DNA of 64,000 bases, taken from NCBI GenBank assembly GCA_014359765.1, contig JACIYT010000011.1:31556-95555 (forward strand). The letters run 5' to 3'. Below, in pieces: positions 1 to 9,913 of the stretch; positions within the stretch are counted from its first letter, which is position 1, and each line of letters begins with the position of its first letter. The notes under the pieces were generated by a model, which saw nothing but the letters and a program-made list of their open reading frames with translations, ran no database searches and was not told where the DNA came from. The translations under genes and the position numbers were made by a program. Source of the DNA: Roseovarius sp. (GTDB lineage: Bacteria > Pseudomonadota > Alphaproteobacteria > Rhodobacterales > Rhodobacteraceae).

Positions 1-1
1 T

Positions 2-358
2 CTGGGCATGATCGGGGCCAGGGGGGTGCCGAGGACGCGCGCGCGCCCGGTGCGGGCGCGGCGTTCGGTCTGGTATCGCGCGCCGCGCGGCGGGCTCTTT
101 CGCGGCTATCTGGGCCTTGGTGACGCGGTGGCGCCCGGCACGGTGATGGGGGCGGTCGCCAATGCCTTTGGCGATGTCGAGAGCGAGATCGTGGCCGACA
201 CGACCGGCATCGTCATCGGGCGCGCCAACCTGCCCGTGGTCTATGAGGGCGACGCGCTCTTTCACGTCGCCGAGACGCCGCGCGCCGAGGCTGCCGCCGA
301 AGGCATCACCGCGCAGATCGAGGCCGAGGCGCTGTTTGACGAGGACGAGATCATCTGA
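2..358 (+). CDS. Succinylglutamate desuccinylase/aspartoacylase family protein, C-terminal part
   Basis: The frame is already open at the left edge, so this is the 3' part of a gene that begins outside the window. The visible C-terminus carries a biotinyl-lipoyl-like beta-barrel pattern (APGTVMG, then FGDVESEIVADTTGIVIGR, then NLPVVYEGDALFHVAE) typical of AstE/AspA-type zinc deacylases. The zinc-binding catalytic half lies upstream and cannot be checked. The family removes acyl groups from amino acids or related small molecules, and the substrate here is unknown. The gene converges on the LOG-family gene, with about 44 bp between stops. Family assignment is fairly sure; exact function is not. 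Confidence 0.75.
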   Translation: MGMIGARGVPRTRARPVRARRSVWYRAPRGGLFRGYLGLGDAVAPGTVMGAVANAFGDVESEIVADTTGIVIGRANLPVVYEGDALFHVAETPRAEAAAEGITAQIEAEALFDEDEII

Positions 359-401
359 GAGGGGCGATGGTCAGGGGGGAGGCCGGGTGGGCAAAGAGCC
401 C

Positions 402-1226
402 TCACCCCTCCGCCGCCGCCTCCCATGCCTCGATGATCGCCACGGCCTCGGCCGCCGTCTCGACGAAGCGGAAGAGGTCGAGATCCTCGGGGCTGATCGT
501 GCCCGCCTCGACCAATGCCTCCCAGTTGATGATCCGCCGCCAGAACGCCTCGCCGAAGAGCAGGAAGGGAACCCGCTTCATCCGCTCGGTCTGAACGAGG
601 GTGAGCGCCTCGAAGGTCTCGTCGAGCGTGCCAAACCCGCCGGGAAACACGCAGACCGCGCGCGCGCGCATCAGGAAATGCATCTTGCGGATGGCGAAAT
701 AGTGAAAGTTGAAGCACATCCCCGGCGTCACATATGCGTTCGGGGCCTGCTCGTGCGGCAGCACGATGTTGAACCCGATCGAGGCGCCGCCCGCCTCCAT
801 CGCGCCGCGATTGCCCGCCTCCATCACGCCGGGGCCGCCGCCGGTGGCGATGACGTATTCGCGGCCATAGCTCGCCATGGATTTCTCGGTCATCATCCGG
901 GCAAAGGCCCGCGCCTCGTCATAGTAGCGCGAGAGTTCCGCCAGCGTTTCGGTCCGCGCCCCCGCCTTCTGCGACGGCTCGGGGATGCGCGCGCCGCCAA
1001 ACAGCACCACGGTGCTCTTGATGCCACGCTCGTTGAGGATCATCTCGGGCTTGAGCAGCTCCAGCTGAAGCCGCACCGGCCGAAGTTCGTCCCGGCACAG
1101 GAAATCCGGATCGGCAAAGGCCAGCCGGTAGGCGGGTGCGCGGGTCTGTGGCGTGTCGGGGATCTGCGCCGCGGTCGAGCGGTCCTCCTGCGCGTCGCGA
1201 AACATGCTGTTGCGGTCGTCTTTCAT
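402..1226 (-). CDS. LOG family protein (TIGR00730-like Rossmann fold)
   Basis: A 274-residue protein with the two LOG/lysine-decarboxylase-like signatures: a GGGPGVMEA motif in the middle and PGGFGTLDE about 55 residues later. These build the nucleotide-binding site of cytokinin riboside 5'-monophosphate phosphoribohydrolases, which split AMP-type nucleotides into base and ribose phosphate. About 90 N-terminal residues precede the core, as in the longer proteobacterial LOG proteins. The old name 'lysine decarboxylase' is misleading for this family. It starts at ATG and sits alone, downstream of and in the same direction as gdhA. The natural substrate is an inference. Confidence 0.85.
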   Translation of the reverse strand: MKDDRNSMFRDAQEDRSTAAQIPDTPQTRAPAYRLAFADPDFLCRDELRPVRLQLELLKPEMILNERGIKSTVVLFGGARIPEPSQKAGARTETLAELSRYYDEARAFARMMTEKSMASYGREYVIATGGGPGVMEAGNRGAMEAGGASIGFNIVLPHEQAPNAYVTPGMCFNFHYFAIRKMHFLMRARAVCVFPGGFGTLDETFEALTLVQTERMKRVPFLLFGEAFWRRIINWEALVEAGTISPEDLDLFRFVETAAEAVAIIEAWEAAAEG

Positions 1227-1351
1227 CGGGCGATCCTCGCTTGGGTCCGGACCTCCACGGGTATCGGCTTTGTGGCGGCAAGGAAAGACAAAGAGGCGCG
1301 CGCGATCGGCTGGCAGCCCCCGATTTCGCGGGCGCGGCCGCGCAGCGCGAA

Positions 1352-1377
1352 CCGGCGCCCCGCGGGGGGGGCGCCGG
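1352..1377 (-). terminator. GC-rich hairpin after gdhA
   Basis: A perfect 10-bp stem (CCGGCGCCCC with GGGGCGCCGG) and a 6-nt loop, just past the gdhA stop codon on the minus strand. No clear U-run follows, so it may be a weak or Rho-assisted terminator. Confidence 0.45.
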
Positions 1378-1386
1378 CGGGGTGCG

Positions 1387-2897
<1,511 letters not shown>

Positions 2898-2910
2898 CTA
2901 GATAGCGGCA

Positions 2911-3387
2911 ATGGCCAGACCCAAGGAAAACCCCAATTACAAGGTCGTCGCCGAGAACCGGCGCGCGCGGCATGACTACGCCATCGAGGAGGATCTCGAA
3001 TGCGGCATCATGCTCGAAGGGTCCGAGGTCAAGGCGCTGCGCCAGAAGAGCGCCAATATCGCCGAGAGCTACGCCACCGTGGACAATGGCGAGCTGTGGC
3101 TCGTCAACAGCTATATCGCGCCCTATGAACAGGCCCGCACCTTCGGCCATGAAGAGCGGCGCCGGCGAAAGCTGCTGGTGTCGAAAAAGGAGCTGGCGCG
3201 CCTGTGGAACGAGACGCAGCGCAAGGGCATGACGCTGGTGCCCCTGGTGCTCTATTTCAACCATCGCGGCATCGCCAAGCTCAAGATCGGCATCGCCAGG
3301 GGCAAGAAGACCCATGACAAGCGCGAGAGCGACGCCAAACGCGACTGGGCGCGCCAGAAGCAGCGGCTCCTGAAGGCGCATGGCTGA
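2911..3387 (+). CDS. smpB: SsrA-binding protein SmpB
   Basis: A 158-residue protein with the normal SmpB layout. The beta-barrel begins [33 protein letters not shown] and includes [10 protein letters not shown]. The basic C-terminal tail ([22 protein letters not shown]) becomes helical in the ribosomal decoding site. SmpB carries tmRNA to stalled ribosomes for trans-translation. The length matches the family. No tmRNA gene was found next to it. The gene starts at ATG, shortly before dapD in the same direction. Confidence 0.97.
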   Translation: MARPKENPNYKVVAENRRARHDYAIEEDLECGIMLEGSEVKALRQKSANIAESYATVDNGELWLVNSYIAPYEQARTFGHEERRRRKLLVSKKELARLWNETQRKGMTLVPLVLYFNHRGIAKLKIGIARGKKTHDKRESDAKRDWARQKQRLLKAHG

Positions 3388-3471
3388 GGCAGGGAAGGGG
3401 GCGGATTGATCCCGCCGGCCCTTGGCCCTATAGCCGGGACAACCGCAGATACCACGAGAGGGAACGCGCCC

Positions 3472-4311
3472 ATGTCCGACACCCGGTCCAACGCCCGGCT
3501 CGAAGCCGCCATCGAAGCCGCCTGGGAGGCGCGCGAGACCATCACCCCCGCGACCGGGGGCGAGACACGCGCCGCCATCGAGGCGACGCTCGACGCGCTC
3601 GATTCGGGCGCGCTGCGCGTGGCCGAGCGGCGCGAGACGGGCGAGTGGCATGTGAACCAATGGGCCAAGAAGGCGGTGTTGCTGGGCTTTCGACTGCACG
3701 ACATGGAAATCCACGCAGGCGGGCCGCAGGGCAGCGGCTGGTGGGACAAGGTGGACAGCAAGTTCAAGGGCTGGGGCGAGGCCGAATGGCGCGCGGCAGG
3801 CTTTCGCGCGGTCCCCAACTGCGTGGTGCGCCGCTCGGCCTATATCGCGCCGGGCGTGGTGCTGATGCCCTCCTTTGTCAATCTCGGCGCCCATGTCGGC
3901 AGTGGCACGATGGTCGATACCTGGGCGACGGTCGGCTCCTGCGCGCAGATCGGCAGGAACGTGCATCTTTCGGGCGGCGTGGGCATCGGCGGGGTTCTGG
4001 AGCCGATGCAGGCAGGCCCCACGATCATCGAGGACAACTGTTTCATCGGTGCGCGCTCGGAGGTGGTCGAGGGCGTGATCGTGCGCGAGGGATCGGTGCT
4101 CGGCATGGGGGTGTTCCTCGGGCAATCGACCCGGATCGTGGACCGCGAGACCGGCGAGGTGATGTATGGCGAGGTGCCGCCCTATTCGGTGGTGGTCGCC
4201 GGCTCGATGCCCTCGAAGGGCGGGATGAACCTCTATTGCGCGGTGATCGTGAAGCGGGTGGATGCGCAGACCCGCGCCAAGACCGGGATCAACGATCTCC
4301 TGCGCGACTGA
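3472..4311 (+). CDS. dapD: 2,3,4,5-tetrahydropyridine-2,6-dicarboxylate N-succinyltransferase
   Basis: Transfers succinyl from succinyl-CoA to tetrahydrodipicolinate in the lysine/diaminopimelate pathway (cytoplasm). The product is 279 residues (family about 275). The C-terminal half is a left-handed beta-helix of hexapeptide repeats, seen in [35 protein letters not shown]-like substrate-loop residues are not obvious, but [24 protein letters not shown] is characteristic. I chose ATG 3472 because AGAGGGA lies about 10 nt upstream and the product then begins [19 protein letters not shown], as in relatives. An upstream in-frame start would add 22 poorly conserved residues. Confidence 0.95.
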   Translation: MSDTRSNARLEAAIEAAWEARETITPATGGETRAAIEATLDALDSGALRVAERRETGEWHVNQWAKKAVLLGFRLHDMEIHAGGPQGSGWWDKVDSKFKGWGEAEWRAAGFRAVPNCVVRRSAYIAPGVVLMPSFVNLGAHVGSGTMVDTWATVGSCAQIGRNVHLSGGVGIGGVLEPMQAGPTIIEDNCFIGARSEVVEGVIVREGSVLGMGVFLGQSTRIVDRETGEVMYGEVPPYSVVVAGSMPSKGGMNLYCAVIVKRVDAQTRAKTGINDLLRD

Positions 4312-4355
4312 GCGCGCGCCGCGCGCGGCGGCGCGGCGGCGCGGCAAAAGTTCTT

Positions 4356-4373
4356 GACCGATCGTTCCATAAC
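4356..4373. promoter_or_regulatory. Putative TetR operator in front of its own gene
   Basis: CGATCGTTCCATAAC (4359-4373) is repeated exactly at 4993-5007, in front of the AhpD-like gene. Here the left arm is imperfect (GACCGATCGTTCC). A TTGACC hexamer at 4354-4359 could be the -35 box it overlaps. This suggests autoregulation. Confidence 0.65.
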
Positions 4374-4388
4374 TGGCAGGGTGCGCCC

Positions 4389-4970
4389 ATGGGACGACCG
4401 CGCAGCTTCAATCCCGACGAGGTGGTGGAGACCGCCATGGCCGCCTTCTGGGCGAAGGGCTATGAGGCGACCTCGATCGCCGATCTGGTCGCGGCCACCG
4501 GCGTCAACCGCGCCAGCCTCTATGCCGGGTTCGAGGACAAGCGCGGGCTCTTCCTCGCCAGCCTCAACCGCTATGACGAGCGACAGCGGCGCGGCTTTCT
4601 TGCGCGTCTCGCGCGCGAGTTGCCGCCGCGCGATGCCATCCTCGCCGCCTTTGAGGTCGCCGCCACCCCGCCCGCACCGGGCCAGCCGGGGGGCTGCCTG
4701 CTGGTGAACACCGCGCTGGAACTGGCGCCGCATGACAGCGACATCCGCGACCTGGTGCAGACCGCCCTGGCCGGGGTCGAGGCCTTTTTTCGCGACCGGA
4801 TCCTTGCCGCGCAGGCCGAGGGCACGATCCGCGCCGATCTCGACGCCGCGCGCACCGCGCAGGCGCTTCTGGGGCTTTTCGTGGGGCTGCGCGTGCTGAT
4901 GCGCGCGGGCCTCCCCCCCGAGGCGGCCCCCGCCGCCATCACATCCGAGGCGCGGGCCCTTCTGATGTGA
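4389..4970 (+). CDS. TetR/AcrR family transcriptional regulator
   Basis: A 193-residue DNA-binding repressor. The N-terminal helix-turn-helix is clear: MGRPRSFNPDEVVETAMAAFWAKGYEATSIADL, then TGVNRASLYAGFEDKRGLF at about residues 38-57. The C-terminal ligand domain resembles TetR_C_16/AcrR-like proteins of the GRPR subgroup (GCLLVNTALELAPHD). It starts at ATG 4389. A 15-bp sequence just upstream recurs before the next gene, so it probably controls both itself and the AhpD-like gene 50 bp downstream. The effector is unknown; the redox-type neighbours suggest an electrophile or oxidant. Confidence 0.9.
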   Translation: MGRPRSFNPDEVVETAMAAFWAKGYEATSIADLVAATGVNRASLYAGFEDKRGLFLASLNRYDERQRRGFLARLARELPPRDAILAAFEVAATPPAPGQPGGCLLVNTALELAPHDSDIRDLVQTALAGVEAFFRDRILAAQAEGTIRADLDAARTAQALLGLFVGLRVLMRAGLPPEAAPAAITSEARALLM

Positions 4971-4988
4971 AAATTTTTTGCCCGAAAC

Positions 4989-5007
4989 GGAACGATCGTT
5001 CCATAAC
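4989..5007. promoter_or_regulatory. Palindromic TetR operator before the AhpD-like gene
   Basis: GGAACGATCGTTCC (4989-5002) is a perfect 14-bp palindrome centred 26 bp upstream of the start at 5021. With the trailing ATAAC it shares 15 identical bases with the site before the tetR gene. This is the best operator candidate in the window. Confidence 0.75.
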
Positions 5008-5020
5008 AAGGAGACCCAAG

Positions 5021-5590
5021 ATGACCGTATCCTATGTCGAACGCGAACAGGCCGGGCCGCAAACCCTCGCCTTCTATGACCGGGCAGAAGAGCGTTTCCA
5101 GGCACTGCTCAACATCTTCAAGGTGTTTGGCCACCAGCCCGAATATGGCGAGGTCTTCACCTCCATGATCATGGCGATCCTCAAGGACGGGGTGCTCGAC
5201 TGGAACACCAAGGAATTGCTGATCCTCAAGGCGACGCAGGGCAACGACTGCCAGTATTGCGTGGTCCAGCACGAGCGGCTCTGTGACATGCTCGGCATCC
5301 CCGCCGAGAAGGTCGCCGATATCGACGGCGTCAAATACCGCACCAGCCCGCATTTCACCCCCGGCGAGGTGGCGTTGCTTGATTTCTGCGTGCAGATCGG
5401 CGAGGACGCGAACCGTGTGCCAAAGGAGCTCTGGGACCGGCTCCACGCTCATTGGACCGAGCCGCAGATCGTCGATGCGGCTTTCGTGATCACGATCTAT
5501 ATCGCGGTGTCGAAATTCGGTGACGCGCTCGGCGTGGCGCTCGAGCCGATGTTCGACGGGATCACCCCCAAGCTCACGATCAACCACTGA
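5021..5590 (+). CDS. Carboxymuconolactone decarboxylase/AhpD-like protein
   Basis: A 189-residue helical protein of the CMD superfamily. The AhpD-type redox motif is complete: E65 (TKELL), then C77-Q-Y-C80 and H84 (NDCQYCVVQH), the pattern of alkylhydroperoxidase-type proteins that use the CxxC pair for peroxidase or disulfide chemistry. An AAGGAGA Shine-Dalgarno lies just upstream. It is preceded by the shared TetR operator and followed 7 bp later by a glutaredoxin-like gene, so the two are probably co-transcribed. The physiological substrate is unknown. Decarboxylase activity is less likely, given the intact redox motif. Confidence 0.85.
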   Translation: MTVSYVEREQAGPQTLAFYDRAEERFQALLNIFKVFGHQPEYGEVFTSMIMAILKDGVLDWNTKELLILKATQGNDCQYCVVQHERLCDMLGIPAEKVADIDGVKYRTSPHFTPGEVALLDFCVQIGEDANRVPKELWDRLHAHWTEPQIVDAAFVITIYIAVSKFGDALGVALEPMFDGITPKLTINH

Positions 5591-5597
5591 GGCCACG

Positions 5598-5825
5598 ATG
5601 CGAATCGAGATCTTCACCGGTCCGGGCTATGGGCATTGCGAGGCGGCCAAGGCGCTTCTCGCGGCGCGCGGCCTCACCTACGAGGAGCGCGACATGACCG
5701 ACCCGGCCGTGCGCGCCGAATATGCCGCGCGCCTGCCCCGGGCGAAATCCATCCCGCAGATCTTTATCGACGGGGTGCATATCGGCGGGGCTGAGGACCT
5801 GCGCAACCATTTCGGGCGCGGCTGA
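5598..5825 (+). CDS. Glutaredoxin-like protein with altered active site
   Basis: A 75-residue thioredoxin-fold protein that aligns along its length with glutaredoxin 3: MRIEIFTGPG, AKALLAARGLTYEERD, KSIPQIFIDGVHIGGAEDL. The conserved cis-Pro loop (SIPQIFI) and glutathione-binding GGxEDL are intact. The CPYC motif is replaced by Y11-G-H-C14, so the N-terminal nucleophilic cysteine is gone and only the resolving position remains. It may not act as a classical dithiol glutaredoxin. It follows the AhpD-like gene by 7 bp. Confidence 0.8.
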   Translation: MRIEIFTGPGYGHCEAAKALLAARGLTYEERDMTDPAVRAEYAARLPRAKSIPQIFIDGVHIGGAEDLRNHFGRG

Positions 5826-5887
5826 GCGGCGCTTGACTTTGCGCGCGCCCTCCGACAGGGGAGGAAACGAGCCGGGAGGGCGCGCGC

Positions 5888-6211
5888 ATGACGGAGAAAC
5901 GAGGCCGCCAGCAGGTCTATACGCTGCTGGTCGAGATCGGACGCAAGAAAGGCGACGGGCTGCCCGATGGAGCGACCGGCGCCGCGCTGATGGTCTATGC
6001 CTCCGGCGTGGACGAGGCCGAGGCCGTGCGCGAGACCGTGGCCGTGCTCAAGCAGGCCGATTGTGCGCCGCTCGACGTGACAGGCCACGGCACGCTCGCC
6101 GAGCGCGAGGCCGAGGGGCACGAGATCGGCCCCGAGGAACGCGCCCTCATGCAGCGCGCGCTCGAGGAGAATGCCGTGATCGTGGCGCAGATGACGCCGT
6201 TCTTCGACTGA
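5888..6211 (+). CDS. Hypothetical protein, 107 residues
   Basis: I do not recognise the family. The product is acidic and soluble-looking, with no signal peptide or membrane segment. It starts VYTLLVEIGRKKGDGLPDGATGAALMVYASG, then has a helical run (DEAEAVRETVAVLKQADCAPLDVTGHGTL) and ends in MTPFFD. A GGGAGG Shine-Dalgarno lies close to the ATG. It follows the tetR-ahpD-grx group after a gap of about 60 bp and may belong to the same transcript. Alternating beta and alpha segments suggest a small alpha/beta domain. Codon use matches the neighbours, so it is probably a real gene. Confidence 0.7.
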   Translation: MTEKRGRQQVYTLLVEIGRKKGDGLPDGATGAALMVYASGVDEAEAVRETVAVLKQADCAPLDVTGHGTLAEREAEGHEIGPEERALMQRALEENAVIVAQMTPFFD

Positions 6212-6220
6212 TCCGCCGGC

Positions 6221-6703
6221 TCAGAGCCGGTCGCGAAAGGCGTCGAGCACCCGGGCATAGACCTCGCGCTTGAACGGGACGATATGCGCCAGCAATTCAT
6301 CGGGCGGCAGCCAGCGCCATTGCGAGAATTCGGGATGCGCGGTGGCGATGTCGATATCGGCATCCTCCCCGAGGAACCGCATCAGCACCCATTTCTGTTC
6401 CTGCCCGCGATAGCGCCCCTTCCAGATGCGCGGCACGATTTCATGGGGCAGGTCATAGGGCAGCCAGTCGGGCGTCTCCGCCTCGATGCGCACCTTGTCG
6501 GCGGTGACCCCGGTTTCCTCGTGCAATTCGCGCAGCGCCGCCTCGGTCACGCTCTCGCCCTTGTCGATGCCCCCCTGCGGCATCTGCCAGGCCGGCATTT
6601 CGGTGTCGATCCGCTGGCCCACGAACACATGCCCCTCCGGGTTGGCGAGCATGACGCCGACACAGCGGCGATAGGGCAGGCGGGCGATCTCTTCGGGGGT
6701 CAT
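6221..6703 (-). CDS. rppH: RNA pyrophosphohydrolase
   Basis: A Nudix hydrolase that removes pyrophosphate from 5'-triphosphorylated RNA, starting decay, and also acts on dinucleoside polyphosphates. The 160-residue length fits RppH. The Nudix box [22 protein letters not shown] (about 44-65) is complete. [21 protein letters not shown] and the [17 protein letters not shown] stretch are typical of RppH rather than generic Nudix proteins. It starts at ATG 6703 and its stop lies 10 bp from that of the convergent 107-residue gene. Confidence 0.93.
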   Translation of the reverse strand: MTPEEIARLPYRRCVGVMLANPEGHVFVGQRIDTEMPAWQMPQGGIDKGESVTEAALRELHEETGVTADKVRIEAETPDWLPYDLPHEIVPRIWKGRYRGQEQKWVLMRFLGEDADIDIATAHPEFSQWRWLPPDELLAHIVPFKREVYARVLDAFRDRL

Positions 6704-6861
6704 CTCGGGCTCTCCTTCGCGGCGCGACCTTGCGGCGCGCGGGGCGGGGCGTCAAGGCCCGCGTCCCGGCCTGTGCGCCCCTGCACGGGCGCTGCGCTTC
6801 TGCGGGGCTGGAGGGCGCCGCGCCGCGCCCCTAGACTGATCCGCGAAGGAGGGCCGCAGCC

Positions 6862-7836
6862 ATGGGACAGCTTGTCGAGGGCGTCTGGCAGGACACCTGG
6901 TATGACACCGAATCCACCGGCGGCAAATTCGTCCGCTCCACCGCGAAATTCCGCAACTGGATCACGCCCGACGGCGCGCCGGGGCCGAGCGGCGAGGGTG
7001 GTTTCCGGGCCGAGAGCGGGCGCTATCACCTCTATGTCTCGCTCGCATGTCCCTGGGCGCATCGCACGCTGATCTTTCGCGCGCTCAAGGGGCTCGAGGA
7101 TCATATCGGCGTCTCGGTGGTGCATCCCGACATGCTCTCGGAGGGCTGGGAATTTCGCACCGATTTCCCCGGCGCCACCGGCGACCGGCTCTATGGTCTG
7201 TCCTATGCGCGCGAGATCTACCTCAAGGCCGATCCCAGGATTTCGGGCCGCGTCACCGTGCCGATCCTGTGGGATACCGCGCGCGAGACGATCGTCTCCA
7301 ACGAATCCTCCGAGATCATCCGCATGTTCAATTCCGCCTTTGACGGGCTCACCGGCAATTCGGACGATTACTGGCCCGAGGATCTGCGCGCGGCGATCGA
7401 ACCGGTCAATGCGCGCATCTACGACACCGTCAACAACGGCGTCTACAAGGCCGGTTTCGCCACGTCGCAAGCCGCCTATGACGCCGCCGTGCATCCCCTC
7501 TTCGAGAGCCTCGAGTGGCTGGAGGTCCGCCTGTCCGAGAACCGCTACCTGATGGGCGACCGCGTGACCGAGGCCGACTGGCGTCTCTTCACCACGCTCA
7601 TCCGCTTCGATCCGGTCTATCACCTGCATTTCAAGTGCAACCGCAAGCGGGTCATCGACTATCCGAATCTCTGGGGCTATCTGCGTGAGCTCTATCAATG
7701 GCCCGGCCTGCGCGAGACGGTCGATTTCGACCATATCGTGCGCCACTACCATTACAGCCACGACACGATCAATCCGCACCGGATCATCCCGATCAACCCG
7801 GTTCTGGATTACGACGCGCCCCATGGGCGGGGGTGA
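6862..7836 (+). CDS. Glutathionyl-hydroquinone reductase (ECM4/YqjG-type GST)
   Basis: A 324-residue Xi-class glutathione transferase that uses GSH to reduce glutathionyl-hydroquinones. The catalytic cysteine C63 sits in SLACPWAHRTLIFR, followed by the long thioredoxin domain and an all-helical C-terminal domain with RFDPVYHLHFKCN and PNLWGYLRELYQ. The length and the CPWAH motif separate it from ordinary GSTs. It starts at ATG after AAGGAGGG. Monocistronic by position, with about 250 bp of non-coding DNA before the convergent trpS. Confidence 0.93.
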   Translation: MGQLVEGVWQDTWYDTESTGGKFVRSTAKFRNWITPDGAPGPSGEGGFRAESGRYHLYVSLACPWAHRTLIFRALKGLEDHIGVSVVHPDMLSEGWEFRTDFPGATGDRLYGLSYAREIYLKADPRISGRVTVPILWDTARETIVSNESSEIIRMFNSAFDGLTGNSDDYWPEDLRAAIEPVNARIYDTVNNGVYKAGFATSQAAYDAAVHPLFESLEWLEVRLSENRYLMGDRVTEADWRLFTTLIRFDPVYHLHFKCNRKRVIDYPNLWGYLRELYQWPGLRETVDFDHIVRHYHYSHDTINPHRIIPINPVLDYDAPHGRG

Positions 7837-7922
7837 GGGGGTGGGGCCAGAAGCGAAACTTCATGGCCGGGTGCCCATGCGCGGGACAAAGGCGCGCCTG
7901 CGCGCCGCCGCGCAGCGCCCGA

Positions 7923-7975
7923 CCGCCCGGACGGGCGGGCGCTCTTGCAACGTCGGCGGCCGCACGACCGTTGCA
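7923..7975. other. Two inverted repeats between convergent genes
   Basis: CCGCCCG/CGGGCGG (7923-7938, 2-nt loop) and TGCAACG/CGTTGCA (7946-7952 and 7969-7975) lie between the hydroquinone reductase and trpS stops. They may end transcription from either side, but neither has a strong U-run. Confidence 0.35.
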
Positions 7976-8084
7976 GTATCTTGCACGATAAAGGGACGAC
8001 CACGCGCGGATGGGCGCCCCCCCGCGGTCGGGCTCTGCGCGGCTTGTCACCCTGCGTGCCAACTGTCCGGTTCAGGCTTTCCCC

Positions 8085-9116
8085 TCACGCCCTTCGGCCG
8101 GCGCCCACCATGCCCATGATGGCATAGGTCCGATCGAGGATCGGCGCGGCGATGGCGCGGGCGCGGTCGGCACCCCGGGCGAGGATGCGGTCGATCTCGG
8201 CGGGGTCCTGCATGAGCCGCCCCATCTCGGCGGTGATCGGCGCGAGCCGCGCCACCGCCAGATCGGCAAGCCGCGGCTTGAACTCGGAAAACGCCATGCC
8301 GCCCACCTCGGCCATCACCGCCTCAACGCTCATGTCGGCCAGCGCGGCGTAGATGTTGACGAGGTTGCGCGCCTCGGCACGTCCCTCGAGCCCCGCCAGA
8401 TCCGAGGGCAGCGGCTCGGGGTCGGTCCTGGCCTTGCGGATCTTCTTCGCGATCGTGTCGGCATCGTCGGTCAGGTTGATCCGGCTCATGTCCGACGGAT
8501 CGGATTTCGACATCTTCCGCGTGCCGTCGCGCAGGGACATGACCCGCGTGCCCGCCCCCTCGATCACCGGCTCGGGCAGCGGAAAGAACTCCACGCCGTA
8601 ATCATGGTTGAACTTCATGGCGATATCGCGCGTCAGCTCGATATGCTGCTTCTGGTCCTCGCCCACCGGCACATGGGTGGCGTGATAGGCGAGGATGTCG
8701 GCGGCCATCAGCGCCGGATAGGCAAAAAGACCCAGCGACACGTTCTCGGCATTCTTGCCCGCCTTGTCCTTGAACTGCGTCATCCGCTGCATCCAGCCCA
8801 TGCGCGCGACGCAGTTGAACACCCAGGCAAGCTGGCTGTGCTCGGCCACCTGGGACTGGTTGAAGAGGATCGATCGCGCCGGATCGAGCCCCGAGGCGAT
8901 GAAGCCCGCGGCCAGCTCGCGCGTGGCGCGCGCGAGATCGGCCGGCTCCTGCCAGACGGTGACGGCGTGCAGATCCACCATGCAATAGAGCGTCTCGATG
9001 CCCTGCTCCTGCGCCTCGGCGAACCGCTTGAGCGCGCCCAGGTAATTGCCCAGGTGCAGGTTGCCCGAGGGCTGGATTCCCGAGAATACGCGCGGGCTGA
9101 AGGCCGCCTCGGTCAT
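8085..9116 (-). CDS. trpS: Tryptophan-tRNA ligase
   Basis: Charges tRNA-Trp. The 343-residue class I synthetase shows the HIGH-type motif HLGN (21-24, in [16 protein letters not shown]) and KMSKS ([10 protein letters not shown]). MVDLHAVTV and [15 protein letters not shown] are TrpRS signatures. I chose ATG 9116, giving [19 protein letters not shown], because GGAGTGA precedes it; the longer in-frame start adds 21 unlikely residues and would run into the divergent rhomboid gene region. Confidence 0.96.
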   Translation of the reverse strand: MTEAAFSPRVFSGIQPSGNLHLGNYLGALKRFAEAQEQGIETLYCMVDLHAVTVWQEPADLARATRELAAGFIASGLDPARSILFNQSQVAEHSQLAWVFNCVARMGWMQRMTQFKDKAGKNAENVSLGLFAYPALMAADILAYHATHVPVGEDQKQHIELTRDIAMKFNHDYGVEFFPLPEPVIEGAGTRVMSLRDGTRKMSKSDPSDMSRINLTDDADTIAKKIRKARTDPEPLPSDLAGLEGRAEARNLVNIYAALADMSVEAVMAEVGGMAFSEFKPRLADLAVARLAPITAEMGRLMQDPAEIDRILARGADRARAIAAPILDRTYAIMGMVGAGRRA

Positions 9117-9190
9117 AGGCTCACTCCGTGGTGGATTTCTCTGCCCGCCTCGCTTACCCATGCCGCCATGCCCCGTCAAGGAGAGCGGCC

Positions 9191-9871
9191 ATGAACGACG
9201 ATCCCAGCCCGCTGAACCCCCTGCCGCCTTTCGCGCTGGTGCTGTTCGTGGTGATCCTCGGCATCGAGGCGGCCTTTGCGCTGGGGGCGCGCGGCCTCAT
9301 CGGCGGGCCGGGGGCGGTGGGCTGGCGGGCGGCCGCGATCGAGGATTACGGATTTCACGGGGAGATCCTGCGCTGGATGATCGCGACCGGGCAATACCCG
9401 GTCGAGCATCTGCGCCGCCTCGTCACCTATGCCTTCGTGCATGGCAGCTTTACCCATGCGCTGTTCGCCGGGGTGCTGATCCTCGCCATGGGCAAGTTTC
9501 TCGGCGAGGCGTTCCGTCACTGGGCGGTGCTCACGCTGCTGGCGCTCTCGACCGTGGCGGGGGCGCTGGCCTATGCGCTGCTGCCGGGCGCGCAGCCCTG
9601 GCTTATCGGGGCGTTTCCCGGGGTCTATGGCCTCATCGGCGGGTTTACCTATGTGATCTGGCTGCGGCTGGGGCAGGTGGGCGCCAACCAGGCGCGCGCC
9701 TTCACGCTGATCGGGGTGCTGATGGCGCTGCAACTGATCTTCGGGCTGCTTTTCGGGGCGGCGCCGACCTGGGTGGCGGATGTGGCGGGGTTTGCCACCG
9801 GGTTCGTGGCCTCGGTGCTGCTCATTCCCGGCGGCTGGTCGCGGCTGCGTGCGCGGCTGCGGCACGAATGA
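9191..9871 (+). CDS. Rhomboid-fold protein lacking the catalytic dyad
   Basis: A 226-residue polytopic membrane protein with about six transmembrane segments and rhomboid landmarks: [29 protein letters not shown] and a small-residue helix near the C-terminus. In active rhomboids the serine lies in GxSG and the histidine in AHxxG. Here the equivalent segments read GAFPGVYG (phenylalanine at 142) and ADVAGFATG (aspartate at 197), and the conserved Asn after HxxxxH is alanine. It therefore looks like an inactive rhomboid, perhaps a binding or quality-control factor. AAGGAGAG precedes the start. Divergent from trpS. Confidence 0.85.
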   Translation: MNDDPSPLNPLPPFALVLFVVILGIEAAFALGARGLIGGPGAVGWRAAAIEDYGFHGEILRWMIATGQYPVEHLRRLVTYAFVHGSFTHALFAGVLILAMGKFLGEAFRHWAVLTLLALSTVAGALAYALLPGAQPWLIGAFPGVYGLIGGFTYVIWLRLGQVGANQARAFTLIGVLMALQLIFGLLFGAAPTWVADVAGFATGFVASVLLIPGGWSRLRARLRHE

Positions 9872-9894
9872 CCGCCGCCGCAGCACCACCACCC

Positions 9895-9913
9895 TGCGCG
9901 CCTCAGGCGCGCA
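9895..9913 (-). terminator. Hairpin over the ilvE stop codon
   Basis: TGCGCGCC and GGCGCGCA form an 8-bp stem with loop TCA, which is the ilvE stop codon itself. A compact convergent-gene terminator candidate without a U-run. Confidence 0.35.

Noticed and set aside
7837..8084. Possible small RNA gene between the hydroquinone reductase and trpS
   Set aside because: Only short hairpins; no promoter or terminator pair that would define an RNA gene.
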